Part shown: one piece after another, positions 8,963 through 17,833 of the stretch
Numbering within the stretch: the stretch's first letter is position 1
Layout: each line of letters begins with the position of its first letter
Origin: CBDBBY01 sp965203795
GTDB taxonomy: Bacteria > Pseudomonadota > Alphaproteobacteria > Rhodobacterales > Rhodobacteraceae
Assembly (NCBI GenBank): GCA_965203795.1
Contig: OZ241915.1
Span: forward strand, 1,426,001 to 1,490,000
Reading direction: 5' to 3'
Length of the DNA: 64,000 nt
Translations under genes and position numbers: made by a program
Notes under the pieces: generated by a model
Seen by the model: the letters and a program-made list of their open reading frames with translations, nothing else
Database searches by the model: none
What the model was told of the DNA's origin: nothing

Positions 8963-9232
8963 ATGGCGCACAAGAAGGCGGGGGGATCCTCCAGGAACGG
9001 CCGCGATTCAGCGGGTCGGCGGCTGGGCGTCAAGAAGTTCGGCGGCGAGAGGGTCATTCCGGGAAACATCGTCGTCCGCCAGCGCGGCAACAAGTTCTGG
9101 CCGGGCAAGGGCGCCGGCATCGGCAAAGACCACACGATCTTCGCCATGATCGAAGGCACGGTATGCTTTCGCAAGGGATTCAAAGGGCGGAATTTCGTTT
9201 CCATCGATCCGCCGGCCGCCGCCGCGGAGTGA
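8963..9232 (+). CDS. rpmA: 50S ribosomal protein L27
   Basis: An 89-residue L27, whose N-terminal tail reaches the peptidyl-transferase centre. It has the standard MAHKKAGGSSRNGRDSAGRR start and the family signature RQRGNKFWPG. The start is unambiguous. It forms the rplU-rpmA pair, with the GTPase gene obgE 194 bases downstream, the usual order in bacteria. Confidence 0.97.
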   Translation: MAHKKAGGSSRNGRDSAGRRLGVKKFGGERVIPGNIVVRQRGNKFWPGKGAGIGKDHTIFAMIEGTVCFRKGFKGRNFVSIDPPAAAAE

Positions 9233-9244
9233 GTTCCTCCATTC

Positions 9245-9337
9245 GCTTCCGGCTGCCGCCGGAAGCGCCGTGCGCTTGGCCAACCGGGAATTCCAAACCG
9301 CCGCCGGGAGACCGGGGGCTTCGGGATGGCGAAGCCC
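9245..9337 (+). other. Two perfect hairpins between rpmA and obgE
   Basis: Directly after the rpmA stop lies a 9-bp perfect stem, GCTTCCGGC (9245-9253) with GCCGGAAGC (9258-9266) and a 4-base loop. A second perfect 8-bp stem, GGGCTTCG (9316-9323) with CGAAGCCC (9330-9337), has a 6-base loop. Neither is followed by a T tract, so these are not standard intrinsic terminators; they may stabilise the rpmA end or tune read-through into obgE. Confidence 0.45.
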
Positions 9338-9426
9338 AGCCGGTTGCATAGCGAAGATGCGATCCGGCCGGTTGGTTCGAACCCGGCCGCTGAGGAGCGC
9401 GGGCTGACAGTCGCGGGAAGGCCGCG

Positions 9427-10464
9427 TTGAAATTCCTTGATCTTGCAAAAGTGGAAATCCGCTCAGGAAGCGGAGGCAACGGCGCAATCAGCTTCCGCCG
9501 GGAGAAGCATGTGGAGTTCGGAGGTCCGGACGGCGGCGACGGAGGAGACGGCGGCGACGTATGGGCCGAGGTCCATGACGACCTCAACACGCTCATCGAG
9601 TACCGCTACCGGCGGCACGTGATCGCGGGGAACGGCGCGTCGGGAATGGGAAAGCAGCGCACGGGAAGCAAAGGCTCCGACGCCGTGCTGCCGGTTCCCG
9701 CTGGCACGGAGGTGCTCGACGAGTCGCAATCGCGCGTGCTGGCCGATCTTGCCAAGCCCGGCCAAAGGGAACTGCTCGCGAAAGGCGGGAAGGGCGGTTT
9801 CGGGAACGCGCGATTCAAGACTTCAGTCAACCGCGCGCCGCGCCGCGCGAACAAGGGACAGCCGAGAATCGAGCGGATCATCTGGCTGCGACTCAAGCTG
9901 ATCGCCGATGTGGGGCTAGTCGGGCTTCCGAATGTCGGCAAATCAACGTTCCTGTCCGCGTCGACGAATGCCCGTCCCAAGATTGCCGACTATCCGTTCA
10001 CGACACTGCATCCCAATCTTGGTGTCGCCGAAGCGTCAGGCACGGAGTTCGTGGTCGCGGACGTTCCGGGCCTCGTGAAGGGAGCCCACGAAGGGGTCGG
10101 GATTGGCGACAGGTTTCTAGGTCATGTTGAACGCTGCGCGCTGCTGCTGCATCTGGTGGACGGGACTTCGGATGCGCTGGCGCGGGACTGCGGCACGATC
10201 ATCTCGGAGATAGAGGCGTACGGACAGGGGCTGGAAGAGAAGCCGAGATTGACGGTGCTGTCCAAGATCGACGCTTTGGCCACCGAAGACCGCGCGGCGA
10301 AGCGCAAGTCCTTGGAGGCCGCGGCCGGTGCGCCGGTCATGGGCGTGTCCGCCGTGTCGGGGGAGGGCATGGAGGAATGCTTGCGGACCCTTTCGGAAAT
10401 GGTTGCAAGCGCTCGATCCTGTTCCGCCGAGCGCAGCCCGGACGCGAAGGAATGGGTGCCATGA
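9427..10464 (+). CDS. obgE: Obg/CgtA GTPase (ribosome assembly)
   Basis: An essential GTPase for 50S subunit maturation. The glycine-rich Obg fold spans residues 1-157 (repeated GGDGGDGG and GKGGFGNARF). The G domain has P loop GLPNVGKSTF, switch DYPFTTLHPNLG, DVPG, and TVLSKID in place of NKxD. The likely start is TTG at 9427, because MKFLDLAKVEI aligns with the usual first residues. The protein is 345 residues, near family length without the C-terminal OCT domain. Its TGA overlaps the proB ATG by four bases, so the two are translationally coupled. Confidence 0.95.
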   Translation: MKFLDLAKVEIRSGSGGNGAISFRREKHVEFGGPDGGDGGDGGDVWAEVHDDLNTLIEYRYRRHVIAGNGASGMGKQRTGSKGSDAVLPVPAGTEVLDESQSRVLADLAKPGQRELLAKGGKGGFGNARFKTSVNRAPRRANKGQPRIERIIWLRLKLIADVGLVGLPNVGKSTFLSASTNARPKIADYPFTTLHPNLGVAEASGTEFVVADVPGLVKGAHEGVGIGDRFLGHVERCALLLHLVDGTSDALARDCGTIISEIEAYGQGLEEKPRLTVLSKIDALATEDRAAKRKSLEAAAGAPVMGVSAVSGEGMEECLRTLSEMVASARSCSAERSPDAKEWVP

Positions 10465-11567
10465 ACTACCTGGAGCGCGCCCGCCGGGTCGTCGTCAAGG
10501 TAGGGTCCTCGACGCTGGTGGACGGCGCAACCGGCAAAATCAGGAATGCATGGCTGGAGGGGCTCGCCGAGGATGTCGGAAGCCTACGGAAGCAAGGGGC
10601 GGACGTGCTCATCGTGTCCTCGGGATCCATCGCCCTCGGGGCGGGGGCACTCGGTATGCGCGAGCCGCGGCGGTTTCTCGAGCAAAGCCAAGCGGCGGCG
10701 GCGGTTGGACAGATCCGGCTTGCCAAGGCATACGAGGAGGCGCTGGCGCCGCACGGGATCGCGGCCGCCCAGATTCTGCTTACGCTGGACGACAGCGAAG
10801 ACCGCCGCCGCTACCTGAATTCCCGGTCAACCTTTGCGGCGTTGCTCGCGCAGGGCGTCGTTCCCGTTATCAACGAGAACGACACGGTTGCCACGGACGA
10901 GATACGGTTCGGGGACAACGACAGGCTGGCGGCACAGGTCGCCGCGATGACCGGCGCCGACGTGCTTGTCGTCCTTTCGGATGTCGACGGGCTTTACGAC
11001 CGCGATCCGCGGTCGTCCGGCGATGCGGTCCGCATTCCGGTCGTCCGCAAAATCACTAGCGAAATCGAAGGCATGGCCGGCGACGAAGGGACGGGGCTTT
11101 CGAGAGGCGGAATGCGGACGAAGATTCTCGCGGCTAAGGTCGCCATCGCCGCCGGATGCGCGATGGTGCTTGCGGAGGGCAGGGTGCGCAGGCCCGTTTC
11201 CGCAATCAGGAATGCCGCGGAATGCACTTGGTTCCTGCCCGAGGGCGACCCGCTGGCCGCGCGCAAGAATTGGATCGCCTCAATGAAGCCCAGGGGCGCC
11301 GTTCACGTGGATGCCGGGGCCGAAAGGGCCTTGCAGGGCGGAAAATCGCTTCTTCCCGTGGGAGTCGTCGGCGTGGCCGGCGATTTCGGCCGGGGCGATC
11401 CGGTTGAAATTGTCGATCCCGACGGCCGATCCGTCGGCAAGGGCCTCGTCAGATACACGAAAGCCGAGACTCAAAAGATTTTCGGACGTAAGAGTCCGGA
11501 GATTGAGGACATTCTTGGATACCCGGGCCGTGCCGCGTTGATCCATCGCGACGACATGGCTTTGTAA
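10461..11567 (+). CDS. proB: Glutamate 5-kinase
   Basis: Phosphorylates glutamate in the first step of proline synthesis. This 368-residue protein has the amino-acid kinase domain (RRVVVKVGSSTLVDG at the start, VSSGSIALGAG, VVPVINENDTVATDE, GGMRTKILAA) and a C-terminal PUA domain (from about residue 276). The start at 10461 overlaps the obgE stop as ATGA; an in-frame ATG at 10452 is possible. proA follows 129 bases later, so obgE-proB-proA looks like one operon, an order seen in many bacteria. Confidence 0.95.
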   Translation: MNYLERARRVVVKVGSSTLVDGATGKIRNAWLEGLAEDVGSLRKQGADVLIVSSGSIALGAGALGMREPRRFLEQSQAAAAVGQIRLAKAYEEALAPHGIAAAQILLTLDDSEDRRRYLNSRSTFAALLAQGVVPVINENDTVATDEIRFGDNDRLAAQVAAMTGADVLVVLSDVDGLYDRDPRSSGDAVRIPVVRKITSEIEGMAGDEGTGLSRGGMRTKILAAKVAIAAGCAMVLAEGRVRRPVSAIRNAAECTWFLPEGDPLAARKNWIASMKPRGAVHVDAGAERALQGGKSLLPVGVVGVAGDFGRGDPVEIVDPDGRSVGKGLVRYTKAETQKIFGRKSPEIEDILGYPGRAALIHRDDMAL

Positions 11568-11696
11568 TCCGCAGCAAATGCTGCAAGCCGTCTGCGGGTT
11601 GCGCAGGCCATCGCAATTTGGAATTACGCTGCGGGCTTTGAGACCGTCCGGAATGCCGATCACTGCCCATTGGAATTGCGCGGCGAGGAGTCCGAA

Positions 11697-12962
11697 ATGT
11701 CCAGTTCCGGCAACTGCCAGGAAATCGTGCGGGCGATCGGAAAGCGGGCTCGGGCGGCCGCCGGAGTGCTGTCGGTCGCGGCGCCGGAAGCGAAGAGCCG
11801 AGCAATCGAGGCCGCGGCGGACGCCATCGCTGGTGCCAGCGGCGAAATCCTCGCCGCGAACGCCGTCGATCTCGAGTCAGGCAGGACGAACGGGCTTTCG
11901 GCTGCGAAGCTGGACAGGCTCGAATTGAACGCCGAACGGCTTGCGGGAATTGAAGCCGCCCTTCGCTCGGTGGCAGAACAGAGCGATCCTGTCCGGAGAG
12001 TGCTCGCGGAATGGACTCGGCCGAACGGCCTCAAGATCCGCCGGGTCGCGACGCCGCTGGGCGTGGTCGGAATCATTTTCGAATCCAGGCCGAACGTGAC
12101 CGCCGACGCGGGCGCGCTCTGCCTGAAGTCCGGAAACGCGGCGATCCTCCGGGGCGGGTCCGACAGTTTCAATTCCTCCGCCGCAATCCATCGATGCCTT
12201 GCAACCGGCCTTGAATCCGCCGGGTTGCCGGCGGCGGCGATCCAGCGCGTGCCGACCACCGATCGGGCTGCGGTCGGGGAATTGCTGAGGATGTCGGATT
12301 ACGTCGACGTAATCGTGCCCCGCGGAGGAAAGAGCTTGGTGGCGCGGGTGCAGGAGGAAGCAACGGTGCCGGTGTTCGCCCATTTGGAGGGCGTCTGCCA
12401 CGTTTACGTCGACGCGGACGCCGATCTGGAGAAGGCGCGGCGGGTGGTCGTCAACGCCAAGACAAGGCGCACGGGGATCTGCGGCGCAGCTGAATGCATC
12501 CTGGTGGACCGCAAGTTCTGGAAGGAGAAGCAGGCGCCGTTCCTCGACGATCTAGTGAAGGCGGGAGTGGAGGTCCGCGCCGACGGCGACCTGGCGGGCA
12601 TTCCCGGCACGGTCGGCGCGTCGTCCGAAGATTTCGGAAAGGAATTCCTGGACATGATCGTGGCCGCCAGGATCGTTGACGGCGTGGACGGGGCGATCCG
12701 GCATATCCGGGAGCACGGCTCGGGCCACACCGACGCCATTGTTTCGGAAAGCGATGTCGCCGCGGATCGGTTCTTCCGGGAATTGGACTCCGCGATCCTT
12801 ATGCGGAATGCATCAACCCAGTTCGCGGACGGCGGGGAATTCGGGATGGGCGCGGAAATCGGGATTGCGACAGGAAAGATTCACGCGCGCGGCCCGGTCG
12901 GGTCCGAGCAGCTCACCAGCTTCAAATACCTCGTTGAAGGAAACGGCTCGATCCGAGCCTGA
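11697..12962 (+). CDS. proA: Glutamate-5-semialdehyde dehydrogenase (gamma-glutamyl phosphate reductase)
   Basis: Reduces gamma-glutamyl phosphate with NADPH, giving the semialdehyde that cyclises towards proline. The 421-residue protein has the aldehyde dehydrogenase fold; the catalytic Cys is in KTRRTGICGAAE, and HARGPVGSEQLTSFKY is the C-terminal signature. ATG 11697 with GAGGAG seven bases upstream is preferred to TTG 11670, which lacks a ribosome site. It works directly after ProB, the upstream gene. Confidence 0.95.
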   Translation: MSSSGNCQEIVRAIGKRARAAAGVLSVAAPEAKSRAIEAAADAIAGASGEILAANAVDLESGRTNGLSAAKLDRLELNAERLAGIEAALRSVAEQSDPVRRVLAEWTRPNGLKIRRVATPLGVVGIIFESRPNVTADAGALCLKSGNAAILRGGSDSFNSSAAIHRCLATGLESAGLPAAAIQRVPTTDRAAVGELLRMSDYVDVIVPRGGKSLVARVQEEATVPVFAHLEGVCHVYVDADADLEKARRVVVNAKTRRTGICGAAECILVDRKFWKEKQAPFLDDLVKAGVEVRADGDLAGIPGTVGASSEDFGKEFLDMIVAARIVDGVDGAIRHIREHGSGHTDAIVSESDVAADRFFRELDSAILMRNASTQFADGGEFGMGAEIGIATGKIHARGPVGSEQLTSFKYLVEGNGSIRA

Positions 12963-12987
12963 ATGGCGCCGCCGGGATTCGCCGGGC

Positions 12988-13599
12988 TTACAAGCTCCAG
13001 CTGCGGATTTTGCCGCAATCAATGTGAACGAACCCGGATCGCCGGTATATGCCCACGCCGCCGGATTTGCAGGTCCGCGCGGCCTCGGCGATGGTGGACG
13101 ACGAGAAGCCCTTCAGCCTCACGTCGGCAGCCTTCCCGTACATGTGGAGCGAGTTTCTTGCGACGCCTCTGCTTGCGCGGCGCAACTGCCGGTTCGTTGC
13201 CTTGGTACGGTAGCCCGACAGCAATTCGAACGGCTCGCTCGCATCAAGGATCTTGTGGGTGGCCGACAGGATGTCCAGATTGTTGGTGTCCATCCGAACA
13301 AATTTGTCCTGACGCCAGTCGCGCATGAAATAGTTGATCTCGGACAACGCGTCGGGGATGTAAAAGCCGTCGACCCAGTAGATGATGTCGATGGTCTCGC
13401 CGGTCTTGTCGCTCCACATGCTTAGGCGGCGGATGTTCCCGCCGCGCCGGGCGATGCTGAAAGTGGTGGGAAACGCGGGCGTCGCGGCTGTTGCGAGCGC
13501 CGCTGCGCAAAGCGAAAGCAGTCCTCTCCGGGACATTTGCGCGTCCGCCGATTTGGCCTGTGTCTTGCCTGCCTCAGTGCCTGGCTCGAATACTTCCAT
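12988..13599 (-). CDS. DUF882 / M15-like peptidase (YcbK family), Tat-exported
   Basis: A 203-residue exported protein. Residues 22-44 contain SRRGLLSLCAAALATAA, a twin-arginine type signal. The mature part has the peptidase M15_2/DUF882 pattern: SGYRTKATN, the metal ligands His and Asp in SLHMYGKAADVRL, and a third ligand in FVHIDCG. Relatives are D,D-carboxypeptidase-like murein enzymes; activity here is inferred from the complete zinc ligand set. The ATG at 13599 has AAGG seven bases upstream; ATG 13536, right before SRRG, is the alternative. It is convergent with proA (25-base gap). Confidence 0.82.
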   Translation of the reverse strand: MEVFEPGTEAGKTQAKSADAQMSRRGLLSLCAAALATAATPAFPTTFSIARRGGNIRRLSMWSDKTGETIDIIYWVDGFYIPDALSEINYFMRDWRQDKFVRMDTNNLDILSATHKILDASEPFELLSGYRTKATNRQLRRASRGVARNSLHMYGKAADVRLKGFSSSTIAEAARTCKSGGVGIYRRSGFVHIDCGKIRSWSL

Positions 13600-14752
13600 G
13601 CGGTTGCCTTATTCCGAACATGCTCCGCAGCGCGCTTCCATATCGCCCTGCCAATCGGCGGTCAATCAATAAACTTAAGTTGAAATGCGCTCCGCTTGTC
13701 AAGCGCTACCGCAATTCCGGCGCTGGAGGCTTGCCGGGCATACAATTCCGGCATTGGCGCCTCGGCCCCGGCTTCATCTCCGCGTATGGCCCAGAACGCC
13801 CAGGCCGCGCGCGGGCAGCGTGCCGAAGCGCAGATGGTCCGTCGGGTCACAGGCCGGATTGACGGACCGTGCCGGGTTCCGAACGGTCGGGCAAAGAGGG
13901 TTGGCGGCTGCCCCGCCGCGCGGAACGATGGTTTCGCCCCGGAGCAAGACGGCGAGGCGACCGCCCACTTGATGGTAAGCGCATGGGCAAAAACGGGTCT
14001 GGATGGGGCTTGTTTCGACGCCTTATCGGACCCGCATGATTTGCCTTGATCGGGCGAATCTGGAAAGCACTCGGTCAACCGCCGCCCGGCTGCCCGGTTA
14101 AAACGGGCGTCGGGGCGCGGCGGGGCGGTCTCGGGAAACGCCGAGGCATGCTTCAGGGCGCGGCTCGGCAAGCTGTATATCACGGCGTTCCGGCTTGAAT
14201 TTGTCCTAAACCTGAACGCTGTAGCGACAGAACCTAATGGCCGGCCACGTGCGGGAACTCCATCGCAGGATCCTTTTGGTTCACCAAATTCGCACTCCCG
14301 CTTCGCTTTGGCGATCTCGACCACAGAAGCGCCAAGCTTTGCCGCGCTTGACTGAGTTCAGATATTGTCGGCACTCCTCTCTTTTGCCGGGATGGCTGGC
14401 TAAACTGCATGATCTGCCTTGGCTGCTTCCCCCCGCAATCAATTCGCGGAACGTTCGAAACTGAACCGGATCCATGCGCGACGGACTCGAGAGGATAGAG
14501 GCGGAAGCTTCCCGCTGACGCTAGGGTTCAAGCCATCCAAAAAACCTTGTGCCGTTTCGCAGCGGCTGTTGGCGATTCGTCGCAGGTCCGGCCATCCACG
14601 AGCAGGCGAGCGCCTTCGGCCAGGAAACCTTACTGTTGCTCTATTGTTTCTTGCGCCCGGTGAAACGGCGGCATCACGGACAATTCATGGAAATCCTCGG
14701 TTCGGGCGCGATATAATGCTTGCTCACCGATTGGCTGACCAGCAAACTAGAT
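13600..14752 (+). other. Gene-poor interval, 1.15 kb
   Basis: No open frame here has a recognisable protein or good ribosome site on either strand; the longest (13662-14324, minus) has scrambled, arginine- and serine-rich composition. I looked for tmRNA, RNase P RNA, SRP RNA and tRNA signatures and found none. The last 40 bases hold a promoter for the L,D-transpeptidase. The interval might hold a degraded gene or an unrecognised RNA. Confidence 0.5.
14712..14717 (+). promoter_or_regulatory. Consensus -10 TATAAT before L,D-transpeptidase
   Basis: A perfect TATAAT at 14712-14717 would start transcription near 14724, about 29 bases before ATG 14753. No good -35 lies 16-18 bases upstream (GGAAAT at 14689), so an activator may be needed. 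Its position argues against the alternative TTG start at 14720. Confidence 0.45.
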
Positions 14753-16297
14753 ATGCCTTCGATTTCCCGCAGCATGACGCGCAGCGGCCTGAGCGGCCTG
14801 GTTGCGGCCGCAGTTTCCGCGGCTTGCACGCTGATAGCGGTTCCGATTCAGACCCATGCCTTCGAGGTGGAAGGCGCCGCTGCCCGGATCGAACTTGCCA
14901 ATGCCGCCTCGCAGTTCGACGAGGTCTATGAGTTCTACAGCCGGAACCAGTTCCAGCCGATCTGGACGGGAGACAGCGAAGAAAGCGAGCGTCGGCGCGC
15001 CGCGCTGTTCGCGGCGCTCGATTCGGCGCGCGAGCACGGCATCCCCATGGGTGCTGCTCGCAAAGCGATGCTCGGCGCTCTCTTCGCCGGGATCGGCGGT
15101 TCGGACGACGCGGCCCGCGCCGATGTGGAGTTCAGCAGGACCTACCTCGAATTCGCGCGGGAACTGAATTCTGGATATTTGGACCCGCAGGTGATCGACA
15201 AGAACATCGCGCCGACCCGGAACGAGCTTGCCGCGGACCAGCTGCTTGAGGGAATTCTCGGAGGCGACCCGGAGGGCTTTTTGGCCGGCCTCGCGCCTCA
15301 AAGCGCGGAGTACCGCGGGCTTCTGGAATTGCATGCGGAGATTCGCGGCGTCGTCCAATCGGGAGGCTGGGGACCGAAGGTCGACGCCGAGCGCCTTGAA
15401 TTCGGCGACTCGGGGGCGGCTGTCGTCGCGCTCAGGAACCGCCTCATTCGAATGGGATATCTGCCGCGGATCGCCGATGCGGACTACGGCGGAGCGCTCG
15501 TGTTCGCCGTCAGGAGGTTCCAGCTCGACCACGGGCTGGATCCCGACGGAATCGCCGGGCCGCGGACTCTACGCGCCGTCAACGTCGAGCCGGCCGAACG
15601 GCTGGGGCAGGTCCTCGCGTCCTTGGAGCGCGCCCGATGGATGAACAAGCCGCTTGGGAAACGCCACGTTCTGGTCAATCTCGCCGATTTCAAGGCCGCG
15701 GTCGTGGACGAAGGCCAACCGGTGTTCATATCGCGCGTCGTGATCGGCCAGAACACGCGTCGGCTCCGGACGCCGGAATTCTCCGACGTCATGACCCATC
15801 TCACCGTCAATCCCACCTGGTACGTTCCCCGCTCCATCACGGTTCGCGAAATCCTTCCGCAGCTGCAGCGGAACCCGAACGCGGAGAAGGAGATCCAGAT
15901 ATTCGATCCCGAGAAGGGCATCGTGGATCGCTCGGAATTGAACTTCGCGGAGTTCTCCGCCTCGAATTTCCCCTTCAGGATGCGGCAGCCGCCCGGCCCG
16001 ACGAACGCTCTGGGCCGCGTCAAGTTCATGTTTCCCAACCATTACAACATATACATGCACGACACGCCGTTCAGGGATTTGTTCGAGAAGGAGGTCAGGG
16101 CGTTCAGCCACGGATGCATCAGGGTCCAGAAGGCGCACGACTTCGCGCGGTTCCTGCTTTCGGAGCAGTTGTCGCCCGCATTCGACTTCTTTGAAAACCT
16201 GATCGAGTCGGGAACCGAGGTTCAGGTCAATTTCGACCACCCGCTGCCGGTTCATGTGACCTACCGCACCGCTGGATGGAGCCGGACGGGAGAGTGA
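14753..16297 (+). CDS. L,D-transpeptidase (YcbB/LdtD type), C-terminus frameshifted
   Basis: A periplasmic enzyme that makes 3-3 crosslinks in peptidoglycan. From ATG 14753 it has a signal/anchor (about 8-34), a scaffold region, a peptidoglycan-binding PG_binding_1 domain (about 210-260, LEFGDSGAAVVALRNRL) and a YkuD catalytic domain with nucleophile Cys in FSHGCIRVQKAH. The frame stops at 16297 after the odd tail AGWSRTGE. The next frame, from 16273, encodes the expected family ending (W-M-E-P-D-G-R-V-N-F-R-N-D-I-Y-G-R-D), so one base appears lost near 16271-16273. The catalytic core is intact, so the product may still work. lpxD follows. A sequencing error is possible. Confidence 0.85.
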   Translation: MPSISRSMTRSGLSGLVAAAVSAACTLIAVPIQTHAFEVEGAAARIELANAASQFDEVYEFYSRNQFQPIWTGDSEESERRRAALFAALDSAREHGIPMGAARKAMLGALFAGIGGSDDAARADVEFSRTYLEFARELNSGYLDPQVIDKNIAPTRNELAADQLLEGILGGDPEGFLAGLAPQSAEYRGLLELHAEIRGVVQSGGWGPKVDAERLEFGDSGAAVVALRNRLIRMGYLPRIADADYGGALVFAVRRFQLDHGLDPDGIAGPRTLRAVNVEPAERLGQVLASLERARWMNKPLGKRHVLVNLADFKAAVVDEGQPVFISRVVIGQNTRRLRTPEFSDVMTHLTVNPTWYVPRSITVREILPQLQRNPNAEKEIQIFDPEKGIVDRSELNFAEFSASNFPFRMRQPPGPTNALGRVKFMFPNHYNIYMHDTPFRDLFEKEVRAFSHGCIRVQKAHDFARFLLSEQLSPAFDFFENLIESGTEVQVNFDHPLPVHVTYRTAGWSRTGE

Positions 16298-16386
16298 ATT
16301 TCCGGAACGACATCTACGGCCGCGACAAGGCGATCTACAACGCGCTCGTGGAATCCGGGCTGGGCGCCGCGGCCTTGAGCAGCTGA
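16273..16386 (+). pseudogene. Out-of-frame C-terminal tail of the L,D-transpeptidase
   Basis: Read from TGG 16273, this stretch stays open for 37 codons to TGA 16384-16386 and encodes the conserved end of YcbB-type transpeptidases, including FRNDIYGRDKAIYNALVE. It is one base out of register with the upstream gene. It has no start or ribosome site of its own, so it is either the remnant of a recent frameshift or evidence of an assembly error. Confidence 0.7.
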
Positions 16387-16432
16387 ACGGGCGGCCCGTT
16401 CGTCCGGCGCGCCGACCGGCGCCAATCGGGGC

Positions 16433-17527
16433 ATGACGGAATTTGAAATCGGAGACATGGCGCGAGCCGTTGGCGCGCGGCTGGACGGCGATCCGGGCGT
16501 CGTCGTGTCAGGCGTTGCGGAGCCCGCCGACGCCGGGCCTCGCGACCTCGCGCTCGCGATGGCCCCGGCTTTCCTCTCCGACCTACGGCGGGGCAAGGCC
16601 CGCGCCGCGGCGCTGGCCGAAGGCGCCGACCGGGAATCGCTGGGCCTGGCTTCGGCGATGTTCACGGATCAGCCCCGGTTCACGCTTGCGCTCATCACAA
16701 GACTCTTCGATCCCGGTCCTGACGTGGCCAAGGGAATCCACCGGTCGGCGGTCGTGGCCGAGTCAGCCGAGATCGGAGACGGCGCCTGCATCGGACCGCT
16801 GGCGGTTGTCGGCGAAGGGGCGCGGCTCGGCAAGAATTGCTCGATTGGCCCGCATGCGGTCATAGGAAGCGGGGTCGTGATCGGCGATGGCGCGGTCATC
16901 CACGCCGGCGTCAAAATCGGCCGAGGCGTTCAGGTCGGCGAGCGCTTCATCGCCCACCAGAACGCGGTCGTGGGCGGCGACGGCTATTCGTTCGCCACCG
17001 CCAAGCCCGGCGCCATAGACGAGGTCCGCTCCACGCTCGGAGGCAAGATCACGCAGCGCCAGGGCGAGTACTACCGAATCCATTCCTTGGGCGCTGTGGA
17101 AATCGGCGACGATGTCGAGGTGGGCGCCTGTTCCGCGGTCGACAGGGGAACCGTATCGTCGACGATCATCGGAAGCGGCACGAAACTCGACGACCACGCC
17201 CATGTCGGCCACAACGTCAAGATCGGAAAGCACTGCCTCATCTGCGGCCATGTGGCCATCGCGGGATCCGCCGTCATTGGCGACAGGGTCGTTCTTGCCG
17301 GAATGGTGGGCGTGTCCGACCACCTCACGATAGGGGACGATGTGGTTGCGGCAGGAGCGTCGAAAATCTTCCGGACCGTGCCCGCAGGGCGATCCGTCAT
17401 GGGGTCTCCCGCAATCGACTTGGACATGAACATCAAGCTCTACAAGAGCCTGCGAAGGGTTCCGAGGCTGCTCGACCAGGTGCGGGAGCTGAGGAATCGT
17501 GTTTCAAACCTGTCGGATAAAGGCTAA
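16433..17527 (+). CDS. lpxD: UDP-3-O-acylglucosamine N-acyltransferase
   Basis: Adds the N-linked hydroxyacyl chain in lipid A synthesis, using acyl-ACP. The 364-residue protein has the N-terminal uridine-binding domain (about 1-105) and a left-handed beta helix of hexapeptide repeats (about 105-320). The catalytic His is in the DDHAHVGHNVKIG region. Usually lpxD sits in bamA-lpxD-fabZ-lpxA; here it is detached and instead precedes an ACP and a ketosynthase gene, 31 bases downstream, suggesting these provide or modify its acyl donor. Confidence 0.94.
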   Translation: MTEFEIGDMARAVGARLDGDPGVVVSGVAEPADAGPRDLALAMAPAFLSDLRRGKARAAALAEGADRESLGLASAMFTDQPRFTLALITRLFDPGPDVAKGIHRSAVVAESAEIGDGACIGPLAVVGEGARLGKNCSIGPHAVIGSGVVIGDGAVIHAGVKIGRGVQVGERFIAHQNAVVGGDGYSFATAKPGAIDEVRSTLGGKITQRQGEYYRIHSLGAVEIGDDVEVGACSAVDRGTVSSTIIGSGTKLDDHAHVGHNVKIGKHCLICGHVAIAGSAVIGDRVVLAGMVGVSDHLTIGDDVVAAGASKIFRTVPAGRSVMGSPAIDLDMNIKLYKSLRRVPRLLDQVRELRNRVSNLSDKG

Positions 17528-17558
17528 TCGGAACTAGTCGCGGCAAGGTTTGGAGTTC

Positions 17559-17825
17559 ATGCCGGAAGCAGTCGCCGAACGCGTGATCGAGATTATCGCG
17601 GAACACGCCGTGCTTGAGGCGGGCGACATCACGCTGGATTCGACACCTCAGGAACTCGGCATAGATTCCCTGGGGATGGTGGAATCAATTTTCGCGATCG
17701 AGGAGGCGTTCGACATCGAGATTCCCTTCAACGCCAACGAGCCGGAAAAAAGCGATTTCGACATCACGTGCGTCCGCGCAATGGTCGGCGCGGTAGAGCA
17801 GCTGGTCTCGAACAAGGGCGACTAA
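17559..17825 (+). CDS. Acyl carrier protein (dedicated)
   Basis: An 88-residue acidic carrier protein whose phosphopantetheine site is Ser37 in ELGIDSLGMVE. ATG 17559, with AAGG ten bases upstream, is chosen over TTG 17550, which leaves no room for a ribosome site. It differs from housekeeping AcpP (IVVEQLGVE and D-S-L-D motifs absent) and is 8 bases from a ketosynthase gene. Paired specialised ACP-ketosynthase genes (NodF-NodE, AcpXL with FabF2/FabF1) make unusual acyl chains in alphaproteobacteria. A lipid A role is inferred from lpxD next door. Confidence 0.88.
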   Translation: MPEAVAERVIEIIAEHAVLEAGDITLDSTPQELGIDSLGMVESIFAIEEAFDIEIPFNANEPEKSDFDITCVRAMVGAVEQLVSNKGD

Positions 17826-17833
17826 GGGCAGCG

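Noticed and set aside
13662..14324. 220-codon minus-strand frame in the empty interval
   Set aside because: No ribosome site, no domain, amino acid composition of random G+C-rich sequence.
14521..14545. GGGTTCAAGCC resembling a tRNA or tmRNA T arm
   Set aside because: No matching acceptor, anticodon or tag-coding sequence on either side.
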